This document shows positions 57,628 through 64,000 of a DNA stretch of 64,000 nucleotides, piece after piece; position 1 is the stretch's first letter; the number at the start of each line of letters is the position of its first letter. The DNA lies in contig NZ_CP099993.1 in assembly GCF_024138125.1 (NCBI RefSeq), positions 248,001 to 312,000 of the forward strand, in the 5' to 3' direction. The position numbers were made by a program, and so were the translations under genes. The notes beneath the pieces are model-generated. The model saw only the letters and a program-made list of their open reading frames with translations, was not told where the DNA came from and searched no databases. The DNA comes from Halorussus salilacus. GTDB lineage: Archaea > Halobacteriota > Halobacteria > Halobacteriales > Haladaptataceae.

Positions 57628-58677
57628 ATGAGCCAAGAGAACGAGTACAGCGAAGGGGACCTCCGGAACACCGGCATGTCCCTCAAACACGACCGGGAGT
57701 GGGACTACGAACTCGACCGCATCGTCGAGGCGGTCGAGGAGCGCGACGCCACGAAGGTCGGCCTCCAGTTCCCCGAGGGGCTGAAGCGCCGGGGTCCGAA
57801 GGTCGCCGACGACATCCGCGAACTCGTCTCGGACGACGTGACCATCATGCTGTCGGGCCAGCCCTGTTACGGGGCCTGCGACCTCGACACCTACCTGATG
57901 AAGCGCACCGACGTGTTCGTCCACTTCGGCCACTCGCCGATGAAGAACACGGACAAGGTCATCTACGTCCCCCTGTTCTCGAACGTCGACGTGTTCCCCA
58001 TCATGGAGGAGTCGCTGGCCGAACTCGCCGACCCCGCGGAGGACCCCGACGTGGGGCTGGTCACCACCGCCCAGCACATGAACCGCTTCGAGGAGATGAA
58101 GTCGTGGCTCGACGAGCGCGGCTTCGAGGTCCACACCCGGCGGGGCGACGACCGACTCACCCACGAGGGGCAGGTCCTCGGTTGCAACTACGCCTCCGCC
58201 GACATCGACGCCGACCAGGTGCTGTACGTCGGCGGCGGGAAGTTCCACCCCCTCGGCCTCGCGATGGAGCACCCCGACAAGAACGTCGTCATCGCCGACC
58301 CCGTGAACAACGTCGTGACGGTCGCCGACACCGAGAAGTTCCTCAAACAGCGCTACGCGTCGGTCCACAAGGCGATGGACGCCGAGAAGTGGGGCGTCAT
58401 CTTCTGCACGAAGATCGGACAGGGTCGCTGGGAGCAGGCCCAGGAGATACTGGCGGACAACGACGACGCCTACCTCATCACGATGGACGAGGTCACGCCC
58501 GACCGCCTCCGGAACTTCGACATGGACGCGTTCGTGAATACGGGGTGTCCCCGCATCACGACCGACGACGGCCCGCAGTTCCACAAGCCGATGCTCACCC
58601 CCGGCGAGTACGAGATAGCTGTGGGGAACAAGCCGCTGGACGAACTCTCGTTCGACACCTTCCACGGTACGTGGTAG
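57628..58677 (+). CDS. dph2: Diphthamide synthase Dph2 (radical-SAM-like Fe-S enzyme)
   Basis: 349 residues. The three cysteines that hold the [4Fe-4S] cluster are visible: CYGACD (near residue 82), GCNYAS (near 190) and NTGCPRITTDD (near 308). Dph2 uses SAM to transfer a 3-amino-3-carboxypropyl group to a His of elongation factor 2, the first step in diphthamide formation. Archaea use a homodimer. Start is the ATG giving MSQENEYSEGD. The 36-bp tandem array lies just upstream. Confidence 0.93.
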   Translation: MSQENEYSEGDLRNTGMSLKHDREWDYELDRIVEAVEERDATKVGLQFPEGLKRRGPKVADDIRELVSDDVTIMLSGQPCYGACDLDTYLMKRTDVFVHFGHSPMKNTDKVIYVPLFSNVDVFPIMEESLAELADPAEDPDVGLVTTAQHMNRFEEMKSWLDERGFEVHTRRGDDRLTHEGQVLGCNYASADIDADQVLYVGGGKFHPLGLAMEHPDKNVVIADPVNNVVTVADTEKFLKQRYASVHKAMDAEKWGVIFCTKIGQGRWEQAQEILADNDDAYLITMDEVTPDRLRNFDMDAFVNTGCPRITTDDGPQFHKPMLTPGEYEIAVGNKPLDELSFDTFHGTW

Positions 58678-58724
58678 GCCCGGACGACGGTACCCTTTTG
58701 TAGTCCTTCTGTCTCGTTTCGGGC

Positions 58725-58784
58725 ATGGCCCTCCAGAGCATTTTCCTCCACCGGACCGTCGCCGACGGGAGGTGGTGCGAGTGA
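58725..58784 (+). CDS. Possible 19-codon upstream ORF overlapping the PQQ-repeat gene
   Basis: ATG at 58725 gives MALQSIFLHRTVADGRWCE, and its TGA overlaps a GTG start at 58781 by 4 bp (GTGA). This is the overlap seen between coupled genes elsewhere in the window. It could be a leader peptide, the end of a lost gene, or chance. Confidence 0.3.
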   Translation: MALQSIFLHRTVADGRWCE

Positions 58785-60037
58785 GTCGACCGAATCGCTC
58801 CCGGGCGAACCGGCCCCGGACGAACGCCGCCGACTCTAGCCCTGCGCCCGACCCCACCGCCGCGACCCGCCGCCGGTTCCTCGCCGGGGTCGCGGCGGTC
58901 GGTCTCGGCGCGACCGCCGGATGCCTCGGTGCGCCGGAACCCCACTACGCCGGGCAGGACGACCCCGACACGGAGTGGTGGCCCCAATCCCGATTCGACC
59001 GCCTCGGGTCGTGCTACAATCCGAACCCGGTGGGACCGCGGGACGGCGTGAGCGAGCGCTGGAGCGTCGACATCTCCGCGCCCTCGGCCCGTCCGGTCGT
59101 CGCCGACGGGACCGCTTTCCTGCCGACCGCGACCGCGATTCGCGCGGTGGACGCCGTCACGGGCGAGGAGCGCTGGCGAGAGGAGGCCGACGACGCCGGG
59201 ACGTGGCCCCAGCAGGTCGCCTACCACGACGGGACGGTGTACGTCGCCAGACTGGCCGACGAAGGTGTCCTCGCGCTCGACGCCGAGACCGGCGAGCGCG
59301 AGTGGGGCTTCCGACAGGAGGGTCACGGCGTCTACGCGTTGCTGCTCGACCCCGACCGGCCGAGTCTGTTCGTCGGCGACGCCGAGGGAAACGTCTACGC
59401 AGTCGACCTCGAAACGGGAGACGCGCGGTGGCACCGCCGCGTGTTCGGGAGTGTGACCGGGTTCGCCCGGGGCATCCCCGAACTTCTCGTGGCGACCGAG
59501 GCGGGCGAGGTGTACGGCCTCTACTCCACCACCGGGGAGGCGCTGTGGCGTCGGAAACTCCCGGGACACGTCACCGCGCTCGCGACCAGCAACGGCGGGG
59601 GCGCGTTCGTCAGCACGTTCGGCGGGCCGACCGTCGAACTCGACACCGGTCGGACCGGCGCGACCGCGTGGCGGACCGACGTCTGGAGCGCGGACTCGTT
59701 CGTGGTCACGAGCAAGACGGCGTTCGCGGCGGGCCATCGCCTCGTCGCGCTCGACACCCGCTCGGGCGACCGCCGGTGGACCGGCGGGGAGACAGCCCAG
59801 TGCGGCCCCGCCGCGGCGGGCGAGACCGTCTACGCCGCCGATGAGGACGGCGTCACCGCGTACGATTTCGACGGCGGGGTCGGGGTCCGCCACCTTCGAA
59901 TCGGCGCGGAGCGGTGGTCGCACTCGGTCGAAGGCAGTCCGACGAGGGGACTCGCGGTGGCCGACGACGCGGTCTTCCTGTTGACTCAGGGGGGCGAGGA
60001 CACGTCTGCGAAGGCGTACGCGCTCGAATCGGCGTAG
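58781..60037 (+). CDS. Tat-exported lipoprotein with PQQ-type beta-propeller repeats
   Basis: 418 residues from GTG at 58781 (a GTG 9 bp upstream is also in frame). Tat motif TRRRFLAGV and lipobox TAGC lead to a mature protein with seven or eight propeller repeats of the type ALDAETGEREWGF, AVDLETGDARWHR and ALDTRSGDRRWTG, as in BamB-like and PQQ-binding-like proteins. It is lipid-anchored on the cell exterior. Such haloarchaeal proteins lack evidence for bound PQQ and may act as scaffolds. Start choice is guided by the overlap with the small upstream ORF. Confidence 0.82.
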   Translation: MSRPNRSRANRPRTNAADSSPAPDPTAATRRRFLAGVAAVGLGATAGCLGAPEPHYAGQDDPDTEWWPQSRFDRLGSCYNPNPVGPRDGVSERWSVDISAPSARPVVADGTAFLPTATAIRAVDAVTGEERWREEADDAGTWPQQVAYHDGTVYVARLADEGVLALDAETGEREWGFRQEGHGVYALLLDPDRPSLFVGDAEGNVYAVDLETGDARWHRRVFGSVTGFARGIPELLVATEAGEVYGLYSTTGEALWRRKLPGHVTALATSNGGGAFVSTFGGPTVELDTGRTGATAWRTDVWSADSFVVTSKTAFAAGHRLVALDTRSGDRRWTGGETAQCGPAAAGETVYAADEDGVTAYDFDGGVGVRHLRIGAERWSHSVEGSPTRGLAVADDAVFLLTQGGEDTSAKAYALESA

Positions 60038-60087
60038 AACGTCGCTCCCGGCACGTATTACTATCGCGCATTCACAAACCTTTTTGT

Positions 60088-60516
60088 ATGAGTAACGGGT
60101 ATGCAGTGGTAACGATGAGCGCCACCCGTTCCGCCGACGTTCGAACTGCCATCGACTGTTGTCGCGTCGAGGACGCCACCCCCGTCTCGCTCGACGCCGA
60201 GACAATCCCCTCGACCGCTCCGGCCCGCCTGCGCGACCTGAAGCGGGAACTCGTCGCCGACGACCTCGTACCCGCCCGCGTGGTCGTCGAGGCCTGCTTC
60301 GGCGAGGACTGCTCGTTCGCCACGCAGGAGGAGGCCGACCGAATCCGCGAGTTCGTCCGGGCCGCCGCCTTCCTCGGCGCGAGCACGGTCACCGTCGAGT
60401 TCGACGCCGTGGCCGACGAGTCGAAGGTCCGGCCCGCGCTCGCGGCGGTCGCCGAGCGCGCCCACCGCGAGGGCGTCGAACTCGACGTGGCGGGTCCCAT
60501 CACGCTCGACGACTGA
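60088..60516 (+). CDS. Conserved small haloarchaeal protein of unknown function
   Basis: 142 residues, soluble. It has an alpha/beta pattern with TIPSTAPARLRDLKRELVADDL (about 41-62), then VVVEACFGEDCSFATQEEADRIREFVRAAAFLGA cut by a turn, and VTVEFDAVADESKVRPALAAVAERA. Two Cys in ACFGEDC could bind metal. The ATG gives MSNGYAVVT; an internal ATG 27 bp later (MSATRSAD) is also plausible. A TTTTTGT tract precedes the start. No function assigned. Confidence 0.7.
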   Translation: MSNGYAVVTMSATRSADVRTAIDCCRVEDATPVSLDAETIPSTAPARLRDLKRELVADDLVPARVVVEACFGEDCSFATQEEADRIREFVRAAAFLGASTVTVEFDAVADESKVRPALAAVAERAHREGVELDVAGPITLDD

Positions 60517-60896
60517 GCCGAATCCGATGCGCTCGGTGACGCTTTCCACGCGAATCGGCCGGTGACGGATTCCTCGGGGTGGGAATGAAAGGGGCCGCCC
60601 GGTCGCGTCCGAAGGACTTGGTCGTCTCCGCGGGCAACTATTTCCGCGCCGATGCAGTGCGTTGCGGTGAGGCGCGGAAATATCCCGCGGAGCGACCGCG
60701 ACCGGGCGGGGGCTTTCGAGGACGAAATCATGGCTCCTTCTGAGTAGTCGTATAGCGGGCGGGGGCTTTCTGGCCCTTCACGGCTCTGTTACCTGCAATT
60801 CGAGGACGATTATCTGAAATTCCAAGCGAACCACCCACTCCACCGACCGACGAGCGAATCCCAACGTTCTCGTTCGCCCGCTCCCTCCACACTCCT
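60517..60896. other. Gene-free region holding the second full structured element
   Basis: Only the element at 60582-60775 is recognised here; the rest is promoter sequence for the methyltransferase gene. Confidence 0.6.
60582..60775 (+). ncRNA. Candidate structured RNA element, copy B
   Basis: 5' arm GAAAG, GGG, CCGCCCGGTCGCG (from 60586) pairs with 3' arm CGCGACCGGGCGG, GGG, CTTTC (ending 60717). The inner stems are CTCCGCGGG/CCCGCGGAG and ATTTCCGCGCC/GGCGCGGAAAT. Relative to copy A, one stem pair changed from C-G to G-C on both sides, a compensatory change. A second shorter 3' arm, AGCGGGCGGGGGCTTTC, follows near 60752-60769. The downstream strings (CGAGG and TGGCCCTTCACGG) occur in swapped order compared with copy A. 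Confidence 0.5.
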
Positions 60897-61532
60897 ATGA
60901 GCAGGGCCGCGCTCGAACGTCGCCTCTCCCGAGTCGCGGGATTCGACGACCCCCGCGTCGAGTTCGAGCAGTACCCCACGCCCGCCGGTCTGGCGGCCCA
61001 CCTCGTCCACCTCGCCGACGTGCAGGGCGACCTCGCCGGACGGACGGTCCTCGATTTGGGCACCGGAACCGGGATGCTCGCGCTCGGGGCGGCCACGCGG
61101 TCGCCCGCCCGCGTCCTCGCGCTCGACCGCGACCCCGACGCGCTCGGAGTCGCCCGCGAGAACGAGCGTCGAATCGCGCCCGAGTCGGAGGCCGCAACCG
61201 AGACCGAGGTCGAGTGGCTCCTCGCCGACGCGACCCGCCACCCGATCTGCGCCTCGGACGCAACCGTGCTGATGAACCCGCCGTTCGGCGCACAGCGGGG
61301 CAACGAACACGCCGACCGCGCGTTCCTCGCGACCGCGGCCGAGGTCGGGTCGGTCTCCTACTCCGTCCACAACGCCGGGAGCCGCGAGTTCGTCGAGGCG
61401 TTCGCGGCCGACGAGGGCGGCGAGGTGACCCACGCCTTCCGGGCGGAACTCGCGCTCGACAGGCAGTTCGACCACCAGACCAGCGAGCGGGAGGTCATCG
61501 ACGCCGAGGTTTTCCGGGTCGTGTGGTCCTGA
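60897..61532 (+). CDS. METTL5-like N6-adenine rRNA methyltransferase
   Basis: 211 residues. SAM-binding motif VLDLGTGTGMLALGA (about 50-64) and catalytic NPPFG (near 126-130) define an adenine-N6 methyltransferase. The opening EQYPTPAGLAAHLVHLA is characteristic of the METTL5 family. METTL5 methylates an adenine in small-subunit rRNA in eukaryotes, and archaeal members are thought to do the same. It stands alone, with the structured element about 120 bp upstream. Confidence 0.88.
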   Translation: MSRAALERRLSRVAGFDDPRVEFEQYPTPAGLAAHLVHLADVQGDLAGRTVLDLGTGTGMLALGAATRSPARVLALDRDPDALGVARENERRIAPESEAATETEVEWLLADATRHPICASDATVLMNPPFGAQRGNEHADRAFLATAAEVGSVSYSVHNAGSREFVEAFAADEGGEVTHAFRAELALDRQFDHQTSEREVIDAEVFRVVWS

Positions 61533-61538
61533 CGGGGC

Positions 61539-63185
61539 TCAGTTGTACGTCTCCTTCGACGCCACGCGGACGCGGGTGCCGTCGACTTCGGCGAACAGGT
61601 CGTCGTCCTCGCGCTCGAATCGGACGTCGTCGAGGGTCATGTTGCCGTCGGTCGCCGGAACCGGTCCCTCCGCGACAGTGGAGTCGTTCGCCGAGAGCCG
61701 AACCCGGAAGTCGCCGTCCTCGGGGACCACGCTCACGTTCTTTTCGGCGAGCGTCGGTCCGGCGGTCGCGGGGTCGGAGGCGAACGTCTGGGTCCAGCCC
61801 TCGTCGTCGGGACCCCGGAGCCAGACCTGATACGCGGTCGGGCCGTCGGCGGCCGACCACCCCCGTCGCTGGACCGAGACGACCTCCGACCACCCGAGGC
61901 CGCCCACGCGGACGTTCGCCCGGCCCGAGAACGCGAGTCTCCCCTTCGAGACCTGCTGAGTCCATATCTCGCGGTCCTCGTTGACCACGACGACGCCGCT
62001 GGTCCGCACGTCGGTCGACTCGCCCAGCAGTTCCACGTCCACGACCGAGACCTTCTCGTTGCTCACGTTCTCGGCGTAGGTCACGGTGTAGCCGCCGACC
62101 TCGACCGCGGGGCCGCCGCCGGGCGCGCCCGCGTCGGTCACGGTTCCGAGGTTGACCGGGATGGCGACCCCGGCCATCGCGGCCAGCGGCAGGAGGAGCG
62201 CGAGCAAGCCGACCTGCTGGCGCGAGACGTTCCCGAACAGGGGTCGGCGGTCGGCGGTCGCCGCGAGGGTCGTCACCGCCGCGAGCGCGACGACGAAGAC
62301 GACGCCGAGCCCGCGGTAGAGGACGTAACTGCTCTCGCCGCGGTACCACCAGAGCGCCCAGAGGGTCATCGTGGTCCCGAGGACGACCGCGCCGGTCCAG
62401 AGCCGGAGCGCGCTCGGACGCTCGCGACGACGGTAGAGGACCGCGACTCCGAGAATCGCACCGAGCAGGAGGCCGAGCGCGTGGCCCTGGACCGCGACGC
62501 CGTACCACCACGGTTCGCTGAAGCCGGGGCCTGCCGACCCGACGACGACGGGGTCCCGGAGCGCGTTGTAGACGGTCCCGACGACCTCCTGGCCCGACAC
62601 CGCCACCACGGTCAGCAGGGGGTAGCGCACCAGCGCGAAGCCGACGAACGCGAACACGACCCCCGAGAATCCGATGATGGGTCCCCACGAGAACAGGCTG
62701 GTAGCGAGTCCCACGACGAGCACCCCGGCCGGGAAGACCACGAACGCCCTGACGTAGGGGTCGGTCGACCACGACGAGAAGGGGTTCTCGCCGCGCTCCG
62801 CCCGGAAGTGGCCGAAGAAGTACTCCGCGAGGGGCGCGACCGCGAGCGCGGTGGTCAGATTGCCTAGCAGGTGGCCCGACCCCGCGTGGGAGAACGCCGC
62901 GAACACCCACCCGGTCGGGTAGAGGTACGACCACGACGAGAACGGAAGCGTCAGGGGCGCGTGCCATCGCTGTGCGCCCTGCTGGGCGAACAGGTACACC
63001 GCGAGGACGACGCCGAGCGACACGAGGCTCCCCCACGGCACGCCGAGGACGAACCGCGTCCGGAGTCGCTGGCCCCACCGCCCTCGCGGCCGGTCGAGTC
63101 GCCACACCAGCGCGAACGACAGCAGGAACGCGAGCGGGATGGCGACCTGCTCGGGCGCGGGGAGCCACGGCGGAACGTCGAGCAT
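61539..63185 (-). CDS. Rhomboid-family intramembrane serine protease with C-terminal beta domain
   Basis: 548 residues from the ATG giving MLDVPPWLP. A rhomboid core includes HAGSGHLLGN (about 100-109, the oxyanion Asn region), catalytic Ser174 in GFSG and His235 in QGHALG. Ten or so helices extend to about 350. The last 180 residues form an extracytoplasmic beta-rich domain (EVGGYTVTYAENVSNEKVSVVDVEL cut by a turn, VWLRGPDDEGWTQTF). Such proteases cut substrates within the membrane. The large C-terminal domain is common in haloarchaeal forms and may recruit substrates. Confidence 0.88.
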   Translation of the reverse strand: MLDVPPWLPAPEQVAIPLAFLLSFALVWRLDRPRGRWGQRLRTRFVLGVPWGSLVSLGVVLAVYLFAQQGAQRWHAPLTLPFSSWSYLYPTGWVFAAFSHAGSGHLLGNLTTALAVAPLAEYFFGHFRAERGENPFSSWSTDPYVRAFVVFPAGVLVVGLATSLFSWGPIIGFSGVVFAFVGFALVRYPLLTVVAVSGQEVVGTVYNALRDPVVVGSAGPGFSEPWWYGVAVQGHALGLLLGAILGVAVLYRRRERPSALRLWTGAVVLGTTMTLWALWWYRGESSYVLYRGLGVVFVVALAAVTTLAATADRRPLFGNVSRQQVGLLALLLPLAAMAGVAIPVNLGTVTDAGAPGGGPAVEVGGYTVTYAENVSNEKVSVVDVELLGESTDVRTSGVVVVNEDREIWTQQVSKGRLAFSGRANVRVGGLGWSEVVSVQRRGWSAADGPTAYQVWLRGPDDEGWTQTFASDPATAGPTLAEKNVSVVPEDGDFRVRLSANDSTVAEGPVPATDGNMTLDDVRFEREDDDLFAEVDGTRVRVASKETYN

Positions 63186-63304
63186 GTCCCAGCGTTTCGA
63201 CCGAGACGGTATAAATTCGGGGCGAATCGCTCCGATTGGCGTCGCGTGCCCGACGGAACCGAGCTTTCGCAATATTGAAACGGCCGACGACAGAACAGAG
63301 GTGT

Positions 63305-63589
63305 ATGGAACTCCGGGTCATCGAGAAGGCCGAGGACGAGATCTCTATCGAAATCGCCGGGGAGGACCACACCTTCATGAACGTGCTGAAGGGCACCCTC
63401 CTCGAACGCGAGGGCGTCGCCGCCGCGACGTACGACGTGAACCCCGAGCAGTCGGGCGGACAGACCGAGCCCATCCTGACCATCAAGACCGAGGACGGCA
63501 CCGACCCCCTCGACGCGCTGGAGGCGGCCGCGAACGACATCAAGGACAAGACGACCGCGTTCCGGGACGCCTACGAGAGCGCGGCCTGA
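63305..63589 (+). CDS. rpoL: DNA-directed RNA polymerase subunit L (Rpo11)
   Basis: 94 residues. [36 protein letters not shown] (cut in the middle by normal helices) is the signature of the Rpo11/RPB11 subunit, which pairs with Rpo3 to start assembly of RNA polymerase. The ATG lies 4 bp into the short leader after a TTGAAACG-like AT-rich element. It is divergent from the rhomboid gene. Confidence 0.94.
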   Translation: MELRVIEKAEDEISIEIAGEDHTFMNVLKGTLLEREGVAAATYDVNPEQSGGQTEPILTIKTEDGTDPLDALEAAANDIKDKTTAFRDAYESAA

Positions 63590-63931
63590 TTCTCCCGGAC
63601 CGCTCACGCCGTTCAGACGGCCGAATGGCGGTTCAGATTGTCGAATCGCGGTTCAGACGGTGGAATCGACGTTCGCGCTCCCGAGCGGCGGCGCTCGCGG
63701 CCGACCGCGAGCGCCGCCGCCCGTCTCGAACCGCCTGAATCGCCTCGACCTGCCAGAATCGCCTCGACCGTCCAGAACCGCCCCGGCCGTCGGTCGCGCC
63801 GTCGCGCCGACGAACCGCCGGACTGCGCTCGGTCGCCCGCGCGGTAAGCGGTCCGTAACGGCCGTAATCGGCCACGGAAGGTCGAAACGGTGAGCGCCGT
63901 TTATTGACGCGGTCGGTGAGCCACAGAGCGC
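63590..63931. other. Gene-free region with facing repeats around a hairpin
   Basis: Three 20-bp direct repeats of GTTCAGACGGTCGAATCG type (63611-63671) precede the hairpin at 63685-63720. Roughly complementary repeats (GAATCGCCTCGACC type) follow at about 63730-63780. No gene. Confidence 0.6.
63685..63720. repeat. Perfect hairpin, 16-nt arms, 4-nt loop
   Basis: Intergenic, about 95 bp downstream of rpoL, at the centre of a larger region of imperfect inverted repeats. Confidence 0.92.
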
Positions 63932-64000
63932 ATGAGAACCAACGCAGTAGTCGTAGCTACGCTCGTCCTGCTCGCTGGCGCGTCGTCGGCGGTGGCGGCG
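63932..64000 (+). CDS. Exported protein, signal peptide only (cut by window end)
   Basis: 23 residues visible, MRTNAVVVATLVLLAGASSA then VAA: a Sec signal peptide with a cleavable end. The remainder of the gene lies outside the window, so the product cannot be named. A TATA-like TTTATTG lies about 35 bp upstream. Confidence 0.7.
   Translation, partial: MRTNAVVVATLVLLAGASSAVAA

Noticed and set aside
1-64000. tRNA or rRNA genes
   Set aside because: Looked for TTCRANY arms and cloverleaf patterns by eye and found none convincing. A tRNAscan run would be decisive.

Overview
The window is chromosomal DNA of a halophilic archaeon (class Halobacteria). The evidence is high GC, very acidic proteins, Tat-exported lipoproteins, halocyanin, an S-layer-type glycoprotein, DpsA, an Orc1/Cdc6 initiator, SUI1, Dph2, a SAMP/MoaD-like modifier and RNA polymerase subunit L. 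Gene style resembles Halorussus-like genomes, but the genus is a guess. No rRNA, tRNA, CRISPR array or intact insertion sequence was seen.

Layout. 1-2.5 kb: a binding lipoprotein followed by a chemotaxis transducer (cut by the window edge). 2.7-10.3 kb: PfkB sugar kinase, then halocyanin, a COG1361-like exported protein and a large S-layer-type glycoprotein. 10.3-13 kb: RND/MMPL exporter. 13.5-15.2 kb: Orc1/Cdc6 with an adjacent origin-like region (paired ORB-like repeats around an AT-rich core, plus tandem repeats). 15.5-24.2 kb: aldehyde dehydrogenase, nitrilase-family hydrolase, DpsA, an OYE-family enzyme, a broken Eis-like acetyltransferase and several hypotheticals. 24.2-26.8 kb: thiolase / DUF35 / MaoC operon and a MoaD-like protein. 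26.8-29.1 kb: a low-GC island with a zincin-like protein and a Tat-exported partner. 29.1-35.3 kb: aldehyde:ferredoxin oxidoreductase, SUI1, asparaginase, a DUF4397 protein and acyl-CoA synthetase. 35.4-43.3 kb: an iron-uptake locus with two DtxR-type operators, coupled to glycosyl-transfer genes and a Nudix hydrolase. 43.4-56.7 kb: VOC enzyme, GT2, integrase pair, HisG-like protein, histidine kinase, coiled-coil protein, beta-propeller, MBL hydrolase, PRC-barrel protein and YlbF. 57.6-64 kb: Dph2, a PQQ-type propeller, METTL5-like methyltransferase, rhomboid and RpoL.

Two signals are not explained by genes. First, a repeated element (two full copies near 22.5 and 60.6 kb, one partial near 13.4 kb) has the same predicted fold with a compensatory base change and a duplicated 3' arm, which suggests a structured RNA family. 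Second, about nineteen perfect hairpins (arms 14-21 nt, most often with a 3-nt loop, all different in sequence) are scattered through genes and gaps. Within genes they encode Ala/Ser/Arg/Gly-rich linkers or tails. Their number is far above chance and points to a lineage-specific inverted-duplication process or palindromic-element family.
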